Assembly (NCBI GenBank): GCA_025603075.1
Contig: MU626333.1
Location: 29,239 to 93,238, forward strand
Source of the DNA: Neoconidiobolus thromboides FSU 785
Taxonomy: Eukaryota > Entomophthoromycota > Entomophthoromycetes > Entomophthorales > Neoconidiobolaceae
Reading direction: 5' to 3'
DNA length: 64,000 bases
The notes under the pieces are model-generated. The model saw only the letters and a program-made list of their open reading frames with translations. It ran no database searches and was not told where the DNA came from. How positions within the stretch are numbered: position 1 is the stretch's first letter; each line of letters starts with the position of its first letter. The translations under genes were made by a program, and so were the position numbers. This document shows, piece by piece, positions 21,504 to 33,754 of the stretch.

Positions 21504-23331
21504 TTAATTTTCCATAAAGCTGGTAATTTTGACTGAAAAAGATTCATCACTATTTGATTTTGAGCTAATGGGTAACAAAGGCAACGAAGGTGGAGGAGAA
21601 TGATAGTTCAATTCTTCATCCCTACGGCAAAACAAAGCTGACCAATATTTAAGGTATCTGGTATCAGCAATAATACTTTTATTATTATCAATATCAGTTG
21701 AATAAATTGGATTAATGTATTGATCTTTATCCGACATGATTTTCGACCAAATCGAATACGTGCTATTAAATAAATTAGGTTGCTGTTTTAAGTCCTGTTC
21801 TCTATCAAATAAAAAGTTAGCAAATTGACAAGAATAAGTATGTTGATATAAATGTATCAAAAACTTTTCATTAAATTCAAACATGGTTGGATTCTGTGTC
21901 CAAAGTTGATACGTACAGTCTAAAAATTGATGAAAAATTGGGCTTGTTTCTTTATCCTGTTCCGGTTTAGCTGAAGCATATTGATAAAACTTATTTTGCA
22001 TATTGGAAAGCAAACTTGGGCTACTAGTATGATTCAATTGAATAGAAGAATTATCTACAAATGCTTTGCTTTTTGTCAAATGCCCACATCGACTACGAAA
22101 TTTATATCCAAAACTTATCCAGTCCTTTTCAATTAATATACAAAACCCTTTTATAGTGCGATAAAAGGGATCCAGGCATAGCGCAGAAAGTGAAGTGATT
22201 TGGGCTGTACGATCCCAGCCATCGGAACAATGTACAACAACGTGAGAATCTAATTCATCAACATGCTTTATTACTTGGTTAGTAGCGTCCATTATTGTTC
22301 GAATATGCTTAAGCCAATTGCTTTTGGTTAATTGTATTCTACTAATGACTCCTTTCCCATCTGCAATGCAAATAGCTTCATTTAATTTATTAAGTGATTC
22401 CCTTACTACATGTATATTTTCTATACCCATGAACTCTCTTTTACAGTTGGGATAAAAGTCCATATTCTCCGAACCTGCACCAATAGCTTGATTAGCCATA
22501 GCATTAACCCCAGGTCTTGCATCAACAATAAGGTTATCTTTTGAAGGTTTGGTTTCAAAAATAGCTTGAATTAATCTTTCATCTTGGTACGAGCGATTTT
22601 TTTGAATACCAAGTAGTGGCTGACTACATCTTGTAATAGAAGATCCATTTGGATGTAAATAAGTTAATACTGGAAGTCGACATTTACTTCGATATTTACA
22701 AGCATATTTTAAAACCGCATCACTTACTGATGTTGGGACTACTAAGGTGCTAGGATAAGTAGGGCTAAAATTATAACTAGAATTAATCGTTGTGAATCTC
22801 CAGCTATTGCTGTTTGTTTCTATTCCCATACGTCGGAACTCTTCCATAGGTTCGTAGATCTTCCAGCCCTGTTCACGTTTGAAGGTAAATGGGGTACGAG
22901 GCTCAAAATAAAACGCATAAACACTAGTAATAGCATCTGAAATTATAAAAATATAAAATCAATTTTTCAGAAAAATAGATTAGAGTTTACCTATGCAAGT
23001 TAACTTCTTAATGGAATCAAAAGCGTCTAATACAAGGCTTTGAGATTTAAAAGAAAGTACAAAAAAAAGAAAGTGATGGCATTTAATTTCTAAAGGATAT
23101 TTACCATCATCAGTTAAAGGTAGACATTGTACGGATGAAATCAAAGAATAAGTAACCCATTTTTCTTCATTTGGATGAGAGAAAATGAGATGGTGTGGGG
23201 TTAAATGTAAAGTTCCAATTAGGGTCTCTGAGTGCATTAAAAGACTTACATCATTTACCTTAATATATTTAATTGGAAGTTGTGATTTTCAAATGACTTA
23301 TAGTTACCTTGGTTACTTTTATATGTTCCAT
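21504..23331 (-). CDS. Myotubularin-family phosphoinositide 3-phosphatase, 3 exons
   Basis: Exons 23308-23331, 22991-23258 and 21504-22936 give 574 aa; the introns are 49 and 54 nt. The first exon encodes only MEHIKVTK, and exon 2 continues VNDVSLLMHSETLIGTLHL, restoring the start of the PH-GRAM domain (residues about 1-105). The catalytic signature HCSDGWDRT (residues 333-341, Cys334 and Arg340 of the CX5R loop) is intact, so an active enzyme is expected. RPGVNAMANQAIGAGSEN upstream is another family hallmark. It should dephosphorylate PI3P and PI(3,5)P2 on endosomal and vacuolar membranes, like yeast Ymr1. I prefer the upstream start at 23331 because an ATG at 23237 would cut off the first strand of the GRAM domain. 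No FYVE domain follows. Confidence 0.93.
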
Positions 23332-24225
23332 TATAAAATTAAATTTGCATATATTTGAATAAATAGTTGGCTTAATAATAACAACTTATTTTTATTTATT
23401 TTCCTTTGTCATTAACTAATTTTCAAGTGACAACTGTTGTTTTTATTGGCTTGTTATTGCATTTTGTTCTTTCATTGGATATTTTAGATTTAAGTTGAAG
23501 GGAAAATATTATTATAATTTGATGGTTAACAATAAATCAGGTATATTAAATTTAATATATATAATATAATATAAACTACAATACAAAGGTAGATTAAAGA
23601 TAAAATTATAATGAATCAATAATATATATATATAATATCTTAATAATAGAACGTCTTTAAAAAAGGAGTGAATATGGTCTTACTTAACAGCTTTTATTTT
23701 ATTTATTTGCTTATTAAAATAAAAAACATTTAAAATGAACACTTATTTAAACCTACATATATTTTAATATCAAATAAACTTTGCTGGGTTATTTATATAT
23801 CTAACTAATAAATGGATCATTGATACTAGACCAATAAATTATAAATAAATCAAAAATAAATTAAAAAGTAAAATATACGCATAATGCTTTTGAGTAGATG
23901 ATGAAGAAAGGAGACTGTGTTTTAAATTGTTAACAAATTTAATTAGTATTTTTTAACATTTCAATAGCTCAACTAAATCTTCAATTACACTGTTTCATTA
24001 TCCACCAAAAAATGCTTGATATAAAGGTAAATATCGAAATTAATAATAAAATGTTAATAAGTTAAGCCGGGTATTCTTTTACTCTCATAGCTAATTTACT
24101 GAGTTATATTTTAAAATAATAATAGTAATAGTAACAAATAGTATAAAAGGCTTGAGTTTTCTAGTAAACAAAATTATAAACAGTCAATACACACATAGTA
24201 ATTTCAAATTAATAATAGTAGAATA
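23332..24225. other. Intergenic stretch before the secreted-protein cluster
   Basis: Divergent interval between myotubularin and the first cluster gene; AT-rich, holds only the TATA box of the latter. Confidence 0.55.
24142..24150 (+). promoter_or_regulatory. TATA box, cluster gene 1
   Basis: TATAAAAGG 84 bp before the ATG. Confidence 0.65.
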
Positions 24226-24501
24226 ATGTTTAAATCCTTTTTACTCTTATTCTTATCCTTATATTTTGTTACTGGCTCCAAAATAATTAAAGCAGGTACT
24301 AAAATAGTTACAGAAGTAGCTAAAGACATGTCTCATCGTTATGTTGTTGGTAAAATGGAAGATCAAACACCAAAGCCAAATACGGATGCACCAAAATTTC
24401 AAATGCCAAAACCTACAAAGCTAGGTGTTGAATATTTTAATGAGTATCAAAAAAAGAGATTTGGAAGAAGTTGGATTAAAAAAATCGTTAAAAGCCTTTA
24501 A
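24226..24501 (+). CDS. Small secreted cationic protein, cluster gene 1
   Basis: A 91-aa intronless protein. Residues 1-17 (MFKSFLLLFLSLYFVTG) form a signal peptide. The mature part begins with an Ala/Lys/Gly segment followed by the family hallmark TEVAKDMSHRYVVGK. A Pro/Lys-rich variable middle (PKPNTDAPKFQMPKPTK) follows, then a basic tail, RFGRSWIKKIVKSL. No cysteines, so it is not a disulfide-knot protein. It is the leftmost member of a same-strand family of seven intact genes and two pseudogenes. I recognise no known family. The basic tail and helical N-segment suggest membrane or nucleic-acid contact, but this is only inference. Confidence 0.8.
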   Translation: MFKSFLLLFLSLYFVTGSKIIKAGTKIVTEVAKDMSHRYVVGKMEDQTPKPNTDAPKFQMPKPTKLGVEYFNEYQKKRFGRSWIKKIVKSL

Positions 24502-25592
24502 CTGAATAATAAATTGTTATTTTTATAAGATCCTTTATAAACTATATTACTATTATTCGATGTTTTATTTTATAAAGTCCTTTAAAAGTAATTTATATCT
24601 TATTATAAGTAGTTTTTAGATTAATAAAGCTAAACAATTATAATTTAATAGTCAAGGTAATCACTGTATAGTCAGTTTACTTAGAAGTTAATCACTATCT
24701 ATATCAATAACAACTACATGTGCATTTTATTATAACAGTAGGATAAGTTTGTAATAGATTTCCTTCTACCACAATTAAACAAACGTTTTGTTCTATTTTT
24801 ATTTAATAGACTAACTATTCTCAATGATTGTAAATTCGATTGTAGTTGATTTAACTTATTAAATATATTCAGATCTCTTATACCTAGCCCTATATATATA
24901 GTAGCTTAGTTTGTGAGTGGTATTGATTTGTTTTTTTCAGTGAAGAGTATCTTTATTTACACTTAGTAGTTAATATTGCAAGTATCAACCTTAATTCCAC
25001 AAAGAGTAGGCCTAAACAATCATTTAATTAATAAGTTACTATAACTAATGATTTTATTTTTTCTTGTAATTAATTTACTGAGTGCTTATCTATGTCAATT
25101 ATTCATTGTATGTTTTAATAAACAGCAAGTTACAAAAATGAATTGAAAGTAATAAAGTCATAGGCTGTAAGTAAAAACATAACCTCAATATTTTGGAATT
25201 AAATATCAAAAATCTTAAGATGGTGCTATAAAATGGAATAAATTTGACTATGAAATTAATTTAGGAATTAATATATTATTTAAAAATATGTGAGCAAGTT
25301 ATTAGTTAACAGTTCTTGATTTATTTTTTATTCATTAAAATAGAAGAAGTATTCAATAGAATTTTTATTTCAAACTTACTATTATTACATTTAATATTAG
25401 ATGAATCTAGCTACATCATCATTATCTTTAAATTATAAACAAGTTATCGTAATTAATTAATACACTAAAATACGAATTAGAAACAAATAAATAAATTTTT
25501 GAATCATAGTAATTTGGCACCCTATTATGGTTGCTACAGATATGTAAAAGTACTTTATATAAAACTATAAAGCGAAACTAATAACATAATTT

Positions 25593-25691
25593 GGAGATGT
25601 ATTTTTGTATTTGAGAATTTTACTAACAATTTTTCCACTCAAATAGTGCTTAAAAGATAGAAAAATAATGAAGCCAAAAAAAAACATCCTC
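25593..25691 (-). mobile_element. Miniature inverted-repeat element, copy 9
   Basis: Inverted copy from GGAGATG to CATCCTC with a perfect ATTT duplication (25589-25592, 25692-25695). Confidence 0.9.
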
Positions 25692-26027
25692 ATTTGGATA
25701 AATAAAGTTAATTATCCATATTATTTCATAGCTTATCTATTAAATTTATATTAAAAATAAAAATGGCTTAAATATAACAATATTCCAGTAAAGATATTAG
25801 CATCATGTATTAAATAACAATAATTGAATATAAAGTTTTAAAAATTCACTAAAAAATTGCCTTAAAAAGTAAATAAAAAACAAAAAAATATATCAATATT
25901 TTTAAAGTGAACTCGTGGTATTAAAATAAATATATTGATATTTGAAAATATGAATTCATGCTGATAAAAGCACCAATATTAATGCTTTAACAAAAAACTT
26001 TGTATTAATAAAAATAAAAATCAATAG

Positions 26028-26037
26028 TATAAAAGGG
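26028..26037 (+). promoter_or_regulatory. TATA box, cluster gene 2
   Basis: TATAAAAGGG 83 bp before the ATG. Further upstream (about 25911-25975) a GAACTCGTGGTATTAAA...TGAATTCAT block is shared with gene 3 (28505-28575). Confidence 0.65.
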
Positions 26038-26110
26038 ATACAATTTCAAGAAGACAAAAGCATTAAGCAATTAATATAAATACAATAGTCTAAGTAAAAA
26101 CAGCTGAATC

Positions 26111-26386
26111 ATGTTCAAATTCTTCTTATTCTTCCTCTTATCTTTATACTTTGTTACTGGTTCTGGGATACTCAGAGCAGGTGTTAAATTAGGCACGGAG
26201 GTAGCCAAGGATTTAGCTCATCGTTATGTTGTCGGTAAAGCGGAAGATCAAATACCAAAGCCAAAGACAAATGTACCAAAACTTCCAGTATATAAACCAA
26301 CAAAATTAGGTGTTGAGCTATTCAATAAGTATCATAATAAGAAGTTCGGAAAGAGATGGGTTAAAAAGATCGTCAATAGTCTTTAA
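26111..26386 (+). CDS. Small secreted cationic protein, cluster gene 2
   Basis: A 91-aa protein with signal peptide MFKFFLFFLLSLYFVTG. The mature region reads ILRAGVKLGTEVAKDLAHRY then VVGKAEDQIPKPKTNVPK, ending NKKFGKRWVKKIVNSL. It is closest to the gene at 34291. The Lys-Arg pair before WVKK could be a Kex2-type processing site that frees a short C-terminal peptide; the other paralogues have Arg-Ser or Ala-Arg-Ser at this place, so such processing would not be shared by all. Function unknown. Confidence 0.8.
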   Translation: MFKFFLFFLLSLYFVTGSGILRAGVKLGTEVAKDLAHRYVVGKAEDQIPKPKTNVPKLPVYKPTKLGVELFNKYHNKKFGKRWVKKIVNSL

Positions 26387-27260
26387 CTTAATAAAAATTT
26401 GATATTTTTGTTAGATTTGACTACATTTTATATTATTGCTATTGAATTCTAATTTTATTAAACGTTTATAAGTTCGACTTTTATCAAATGTAATTTTAAA
26501 GTTTTAGGATCAAAAAACCCCTTAACCTCGATGACCTAGAGTAGTTATTATGTGATGAGTTCGTTTATGAACTAGCCAAAAACTATGATGATGACTAATC
26601 ATTAATTACCTTTTAATATTACAGCGGAATCTGGTTTCCAGTAGATTGCTTAACATACAATCAGAAACAAATACTTTATGATCCGTTTATTATCTAACTA
26701 ACATCAGTCATTCCCGTTAACTACAGCTTTTAATTGAACTCAATCTGAGTTATTAAATACTTTTAGATATCTCATGACCAATCCTAGGATAACACAATAG
26801 TTTGAGTTTTAGGAAATACTGTTTTATTTTGTAAGCTCAAAGCTGCTTTGCACTGTGATATGTAATTAATGCTACTGATGATAAACCTGAGGTCTCATAA
26901 ATATTGGTGCAGAAACAACTATTCGCTTCAAATTTAGATTTTTCAAGAGGTTCTTATATCTAATGTATGTTAGCTCTTGACATGGTTTGTTTATTGAAGG
27001 TTTACATAAAAAACTTATTTAGTATTTTGATAAATGTTAGGTTATCGAGGCTGAATTGAAGACCATGAAATTATGGACTAGTACCAAAAATAAAACAAGC
27101 TTACTTTATTTCAAAATAGTATGATGGTAAAGAGGATTAAATTGTCAAATATAATAAATATAGTTTTGAAAGATACGTCGATTTTGACTTCATTACTTTA
27201 TTTCTCTTATGTTAAAATTTTAATATGACTATAAAACGGAATGATAAAAGTACAAAACGA

Positions 27261-27358
27261 GGGATATATCTTTTGTGTTTAAGAATTTTATCAAGAATTT
27301 TTTCACTTAAATAATGCTTAAAGGATCGAAAAAGTGATGAAGCCAAAAAAACGTCTCC
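27261..27358 (-). mobile_element. Miniature inverted-repeat element, copy 10
   Basis: Inverted, diverged copy from GGGATATATC to ACGTCTCC; core TTAAATAATGCTTAAAGGA visible. Flanks do not match clearly. Confidence 0.75.
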
Positions 27359-28315
27359 AAATGAACTTTTGTGAAAGAGACTTTTTTCAATAAAGTGATA
27401 TACCAAATAAGGTGTTTTAGGTTCACCTATTAAACTATTACATGACAAGCAATCCCATTAACTTTTATTAAAAGTGGCTTATTTCTTTAAAATGCAATAA
27501 ATGTATATATTAAATAACAAGCTTTTAAAACAGCCAACACATAATAATCTAAAGGCTCTGTAAACAAACTATAAAGTGTTGCTATTAAATCAGTATTGAA
27601 AAAATTACTGGATATATTTTATTTTAAAAATATTTAGAAAACTGCTATAAAAAAATAACATAAGGCATTTACAAATAAAGAAATAAAAATAAAATTTTAA
27701 ACTTAACTTTATAATTGAGCTATTGATTAAGTTTGTCAAGAGTATTATAAAAATTGAAACTGTTGTATTAGAATATCATATAAAGTAAAAAGATTCGAAG
27801 TTATACAGACATCTAGTATGTATACTTATTTAGTAAGTTGAGTTGTTTATATAGGATTGAAGGATTAACATATCTAAGTAATTCACCTCAATTGTCCCAA
27901 ATTATTATATGAAAACTCCCTTTTTTTCTACTTCCGCAACCTATCATGTCCGTTTGAGTATACAAAGGAACAAATTTAAATGAGTTCAATATAATTTCTT
28001 ATCGTCTTTGGATGGTTTATAGGAAACTGAAAGTCTTCCCGCAATCTAATAGTTCCTACAAACACCTTGCTTACCTTTATGGTATCTTATCTCGCTCTAA
28101 TTTACAAATAGGTAAAAACGCTTAAAAGTTATAAATTGACTGTTTTAAGATTATTAAATTAATTAAAAATATTAAAATCTGAATATGGAAGTGGCATTTT
28201 CGTTTTAATATTCAACTAAAGATTATTTTAAAATTTATTTCAAAAGAATAAACAAAATATTGAAGATAGAAATGACATTACTATAAATAACCTTTATAGA
28301 ATAATAGATTGAATA

Positions 28316-28357
28316 ATTTAATAAGAATGATTTAATAAGAATGATTTAATAAGAATA
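28316..28357. repeat. Three tandem copies of a 14-bp unit
   Basis: ATTTAATAAGAATG repeated three times (the last ends ATA). Lies about 310-355 bp upstream of cluster gene 3. Confidence 0.85.
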
Positions 28358-28591
28358 ATAAATAAATAAAAATAAACAAAACAAAATATTCAAACTAGTT
28401 TCGTAAATTAAGAACTATATACATTTATGATTAAAAAAGTAAACTGGATGATTACTATAAAAGTAAATAAATAAATAATAAAAAATAAATTAATATTTTT
28501 AAATGAACTCGTAGTATTAAAGATAAAAATAAAATTAATACTATTAATATTTTGAAAAATGAATTCATATCAATGTAGGGAAAGCAGATAG

Positions 28592-28600
28592 TATAAAAAG
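28592..28600 (+). promoter_or_regulatory. TATA box, cluster gene 3
   Basis: TATAAAAAG 79 bp before the first ATG, 82 bp before the second. Confidence 0.65.
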
Positions 28601-28670
28601 CATCCGATTCATAAGAAATAAAAGTATCAATCAATATAGTATATAATAACTGATAGCTAACATTCATAAA

Positions 28671-28985
28671 ATGATGATTAAATTTTACTTATTCTTCCTC
28701 TTATTCTTATACTTTGCTGCTTCTTCTAGAACATCTAAAGTGATTAAAGCAGCTGAAGGAGTAGGGAAAATAATTACAGATCAAGTTCATAGCTTTGGAA
28801 CTGAAAAGTTGACAGGGAATTCAAACCGAAGACCAAGCTCACAATCAAAGATAAAAGTTCAAGTAGAGCCAAAGTCAACCCCAGTTCTACCAAAAGCATC
28901 AAAATCTGAAAAAGATTTCGTTCATAAGCATGGTTTCATGAACAAGAGCAGAAGCTGGATCCAAAAGATTGTTAATAAGCTCTAA
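28671..28985 (+). CDS. Small secreted cationic protein, cluster gene 3 (divergent)
   Basis: A 104-aa, most divergent intact member. Signal peptide MMIKFYLFFLLFLYFAASS. The HRYVVGK hallmark is replaced by VHSFGTEKLTG, while the C-terminal motif RSWIQKIVNKL is kept, which together with the signal peptide, the promoter and the location identifies it as family. The middle is longer and rich in Ser, Lys and Pro. The second ATG (28674) aligns better with the MFKF start of paralogues and with the TATA spacing, so the true start may be there (103 aa). Confidence 0.75.
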   Translation: MMIKFYLFFLLFLYFAASSRTSKVIKAAEGVGKIITDQVHSFGTEKLTGNSNRRPSSQSKIKVQVEPKSTPVLPKASKSEKDFVHKHGFMNKSRSWIQKIVNKL

Positions 28986-29351
28986 TCTAATTTAATAAAA
29001 TTTTGATGCATTTAAGGGGTTGCTAATATTCGCTATTGTTTAAATATAAAATTACTTTTTGCAAGAAACTTCATATCAGTCTAATTTTGAAAAAAGAAGT
29101 TTAGATCCCTAGATTTAGATTGATAAATCAGTAGTCAAATTAATCACAACACAGAGGAATTTAATGAATTAAAAACTATGATGCCAGCTTAATTCAAAAT
29201 TGTATTATATAAAAGCAATAACTGTTCATCAATATATCTCTTACTATGATAATCAAACTTAATTATTTTATTTATGGTGCTTCATCAATCGATTTTGGTT
29301 ATCCTTATCTATTAATAGTCCTTTACTAAAAATTGATTTGAAACATTATAT

Positions 29352-29449
29352 GTAAGTGTTTTTTTCGGTTTCATTGTTTTTTCCATTTTTCAAGCGCTAT
29401 TTGAATAAAAGATTGCTAGTAAAATTCTTAAACAAAAGAATACATCCCT
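29352..29449 (+). mobile_element. Miniature inverted-repeat element, copy 11
   Basis: From GTAAGTG to CATCCCT with a perfect ATAT duplication (29348-29351, 29450-29453). Confidence 0.85.
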
Positions 29450-29812
29450 ATATATTACTTATTATGGCAGTTTATTGCAGTTCACAGCTAATTTATCAGC
29501 AAAATCCATCACATGATCAAATTATAAGTCTATAGTTGTTTGGTAGTAGAATTTTAATCAAGTTTTCAAGTACTTTGAAAAATTAAAAAAATCATTAATT
29601 AGAATATAACAATAATCAAATTATTTAAAAAATTCTAATGTTTATTAAGTTAAATAATATTAGGAATCTTCTCAATGCAATTTCTAATTTTCTTTTTTAT
29701 AGACTCATTATCATGTAGTGATTTTCAATAGTAAACTAATTCTAAATTGTGATACTTGCCTAATTGAAAAAATGCATTTGTTATTAAAGGAAAATAGACT
29801 CTTGCTACATCT

Positions 29813-29909
29813 GGGGATGTATTTTTATGTTTAGGAATTTTAGTGATAGTTTTTTCATTCAAATAGCACTTAAAAAATGGAAAAAGCGATGAGGCCAAAA
29901 AAACACCCC
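29813..29909 (-). mobile_element. Miniature inverted-repeat element, copy 12
   Basis: Inverted, well preserved: GGGGATGTATTTTTATG to AACACCCC, with a perfect ATCT duplication (29809-29812, 29910-29913). Confidence 0.92.
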
Positions 29910-31093
29910 ATCTCTTATTTTCACAATCAAGCGTTAGCATTTTATTTATACTATTCATATTATTTTTATCTAAGTGGCTTTAATTATTATCATTAATGTA
30001 ACAGTATTTTAGTCAAGTTGATCTTGGCTATTAACTACTTTTAGATCTTCCTTATCTACTTTTGCAGGTAATAGAATAGACTGAGTTATAGGTAACACTA
30101 GTTTAATTTTCAAGTAAACATAGCTTTCATTTACGATTTAACAATTTTCGTGTCAATAGTAATCTTAAAAGTCTATAAAGGATGTTGTACAAATAATTAT
30201 TTGATTTGAGTTTGAACTCTTGTAGTTATTATATCTCCTTTGTAGTTTATTTATCGATTATTTAAACAAGAATTTTGATTATTGAATTTATCATTAATTA
30301 ATAACTTACAGGAGTTACCTGGAAGTAATGGGTTCACAGCCAGCAATAAAAAGTAAAATCATAATATTCCAAAATAAAATAACAAAGCAAAAGGATTCAA
30401 TCATTATGATCAACGTTTGGTAAGCTCTATTTTATTATTTAAAAATTTAATCTTACCGAAAATTATTGACTTCAATTATGATTTTACTTTTTTGACTTCA
30501 AACTTCACTTTCTTTATTTGTCAACTTTTTACAATGACAAAAATGAACATTGTACAAATTGAATTTTGATAAAAAATAGAAATCATTATAATAAAATTAT
30601 ACATTAGCTAGAGAATTTGGCTTTGCCTTATAAAATGATTATATAAATAAGGCGGTTTTAATCAATACTTGCTTTATAAGTTATATAGCATTAGTCTAAT
30701 TTTTTTTGAATTTTTACTAACTTTAGTAACAAACAATTTTGCTATAAAAGATTATGTACAGATACTAATAGAGTAATAGTTGTTTTGTATAATTATCTTG
30801 TAATCGCCTTGAATTTCCTGTTATTATTTAAGAATTTTTATATTCCTATCTAGAGAGGAAAGCGTTTTATTTATATATAAGGAAAAAACCAAAAGAGGGT
30901 TTGTTGCTACATATACCACCCAAGATTTTAAACTGAACCAGGAAAAAGAAAAAGAAATAAGAAATAACATTAATAATTCTGAGGTACTAAGCATAGCCGC
31001 TTTACAACCCAAATACTATCTAGTAGCTGACACTTTGAATGCAGGGATCAAAAAGAATTGACTCGAATATTTTTTATCTTTAGAGGGTTTATA

Positions 31094-31181
31094 AGGTAGT
31101 TTTTTGTTTAGCTTTAATTGTAGCCTTTCCACTCAAATAGCGCTTAAAAACGCAAAAAGCAATGAAACCAAAAAAACGCCC
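31094..31181 (-). mobile_element. Miniature inverted-repeat element, copy 13
   Basis: Inverted, diverged; core CCACTCAAATAGCGCTTAA and end AAAACGCCC are clear. No clear duplication. Confidence 0.75.
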
Positions 31182-32124
31182 AATTAACAGAGAAAAGAGT
31201 AGGTGAGCCCTTTTTAAGTTAAAGCTTTCCGTCGTTTGATAGTCACTTTGATTGACAAGATTACTTTAGTCATGTTGTAATTCAGTTCTTTGAGATAGTA
31301 ATATATGATCTAAATGGCAGGACTAGCTATAGGTAGAAGAGCCGCTCTGATAACAAAAGGAAAGTGTCTTAAAAAAGGAGAACGAAAGCAAACATTCAAA
31401 CATACTAGATAATTGTTACTTGCCTATCTAATTATCTCATGAATATATATTCATGGTTTTATGAATGATTTTATTGGTTATATTGTAAGCACTTAGACTG
31501 CTGTTTTTAATTTTTTTGAATATTATTGTTATAAGTAGAAGCTTTCTATTTCAATAGTTTAATAAAAACTGAAATAGAAATAAAACAAAAACATGGATTT
31601 TGGTATTTATAAGTTTATAAAACGAGATAATATAAAGCAATTTATATTATTTCAAATGTTTTATATTATATAAATAAAACTTGATATTGTAAATGTTTTT
31701 TCCTGTCTCAATAGTTTGTTCATTTTATAAGCACTTAGAATTTGAATAGGTAAGAATAAAGAATATCATTATTTCCGAAGGTCATACTATTAATTCCGTA
31801 GGCAATTAATTAAATTTTATTTTTAAAGAAGCATAAATAATATAAATGATAACTTAAAAAATGTCTCGATTTCACATATTGAACACTTATTATCATTTAT
31901 TAATATTGAAAACGTAGGTTTTACAATTACTATAGAAAGTAAATGAAAAAGCAGTCATTGATGTTTATTGATAACTAATAAAACATTTCTCAATGATATA
32001 TTAAAACCTCTTATAAAATAATTGTATGATAATAAAGATACAAACAAAAAGCGTTCGATTCACAACAAAAATATGTAAATGATTATTATAATATTTAATG
32101 TATATAGTCAATACATACTGAAAC

Positions 32125-32397
32125 ATATTCAAATTTTACCTATTCTTCCTCTTATCCTTATGTTTTGGTACTACTTCTGCATTAATCAAAGCAAGTATTA
32201 AACCAAGCACTGAAGTATTTGAAGATTATCTTGTCATTCCACTATTGGTATAATAGAAAATTAGATATCAAATCAAAATAGTGGATACATCGTGTAAAGT
32301 GCTACTACCAAGAAAGTTAGATGTTGGGTTATTTAATAAGGCTCAAAAGGTTAGATTCAGGAAGAGATGGATTAAAAAGATTATCGATAGCTTTTAA
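32125..32397 (+). pseudogene. Secreted-family pseudogene 1
   Basis: Full-length relative of the 91-aa genes. The start codon is ATA instead of ATG (32125), and codons 43-44 are TAA TAG. Otherwise the 91-codon register is unbroken: a signal-peptide-like FKFYLFFLLSLCFGTTS, an altered middle, and a C-terminus RKRWIKKIIDSF ending in TAA at 32395-32397. The TATA box is also lost (the corresponding sequence reads GATACAAACAAAAAGCG). Recently enough broken that no frameshift has accumulated. Confidence 0.85.
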
Positions 32398-33022
32398 TCA
32401 ATAAAACCATTAAACTTTCAACACTTTTATTTGTATAGTTTAGATTATTAATTGTGTTTTAAAAAACTAAGTTTAATAAATTTTCGATTAGCATGACCAA
32501 AAAGAAACAAAAATTCATATTTCTTTAATAAGTAAACTTTGATGGCTTTCATTAACTAGTACTTTTCGATTAGATTGACTCGAGCTATTAAACACTTGTA
32601 AATCTCTCATTGCCAATCCTAAAGATAACATAATAAGTTGATTTGTAAGCGACATTCACTTGTATTGTAAGTGGGCTAATCTCATTGTGTTACGATCAAT
32701 AACTGACGTTATAGATACAACCTCAAGGCTTTTTAAAGAATAACATATAGAAATTGTTTAGCTCAACCAAATCCTTTAAAAAGCTTATTAAATGGATTTT
32801 TTTTAAAGAAATTAGCCTCAGGTGTTTCATTAACTAGGATAGAGATATAAATGCCAATGTCATGTAATTTAGAGACTATATCATTTAATGATACCATTCT
32901 GAAAGTGTAGGAGGTACAAGAAGAGAGTCCAAGCTTTTAGTATCCTTTTAATATTAAGAAAGATGGAATGTAAATTACTTGGACTATAATATGATTAACG
33001 CTTCTCATTAAAGGGAGAGAAG

Positions 33023-33487
33023 CGTGAAATATCGCTTTGTCAGCCCCATAGTTAATTATAACATAATAATCGCCTAAGTTGTCGTATTCTCGATTATAAA
33101 GACAATTAGTCCCATACTGTTATTCTGATTTGTTAAGAGAATTCCTATCTTCGTCTCAAAGAATATTCTCCCCTCGTTTTGATATTTATATTTATCGGAG
33201 TATAAAAGAGGTTCTAAAACATAATAGCTCGAGGCTTTTTAACTGAATTATTCCCTGATATCTCGAGCATTTAATAAAGCCGCTAAGTTTTCTTAATAGT
33301 ATTTTACGTAGATTTTTACATTAGTATTGTCTATTCTATTTATCTTATATAGCTTGTAACCTATTACGTGCTATTCTTCATAATCCAAGTCTATCTCAGT
33401 CACATAAACTAAGACCTTTCGACTTATAGTGTAGTTAACCCAGCAATAGCTGTTCTTGACTCCAAACACTGAGTACCAGATTTCACA
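33023..33487 (-). mobile_element. Solo LTR, copy B (inverted)
   Basis: About 465 bp, reverse complement of the LTR at 959-1419 and of the one at 63666. The + strand reads CGTGAAATATCGCTTTGTC at the left and GGTACCAGATTTCACA-like sequence (GAGTACCAGATTTCACA) at the right. The terminal TG is mutated to CG on one side. No adjacent internal region, so a solo LTR; no clear target duplication. Confidence 0.8.
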
Positions 33488-33656
33488 GAGGCATTTAATT
33501 CAAAGGAGGTATTTAAGAAGGCAGTTGGATAGATTGAAGAGAAGCAAAGCTTTTTATTTTTATATCTCATTACAAATTTGCTAAGTTAAAACCATATCAG
33601 GTGATAATATATTTTTTCTATTATATATATAAAGATATTAATGTAAAGGGGCTTAT

Positions 33657-33754
33657 AGAAGTGTTTTTTTTAATTTCATTACTTTTTCCATTTTTAAGCA
33701 CTATTTAAGCGGAAAATTTGTTAGTAAAATTCTTAAACACAAAAATACATCCCC
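33657..33754 (+). mobile_element. Miniature inverted-repeat element, copy 14
   Basis: AGAAGTG to CATCCCC, perfect TTAT duplication (33653-33656, 33755-33758). Confidence 0.88.

Larger units (their letters stand above)
24505..26110. other. Spacer between cluster genes 1 and 2
   Basis: AT-rich 1.6 kb with one miniature element (25593-25691) and, near its right end, the shared upstream motif at about 25860-25877. No gene seen. Confidence 0.55.
26387..28670. other. Spacer between cluster genes 2 and 3
   Basis: AT-rich 2.3 kb with one miniature element (27261-27358), a 14-bp tandem repeat (28316-28357) and the shared upstream motif TTACTATAAAAGTAAATAA at about 28452-28470. Just after gene 2, 26527-26568 resembles 34708-34749 after the 34291 gene, so the duplicated unit extended into the 3' flank. 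Confidence 0.55.

Noticed and set aside
31690-31740. Possible further miniature element copy
   Set aside because: Only a loose match (TTTTTTCC, CATTTTATAAGCACTTAG) with no ends or duplication; too degraded to claim.
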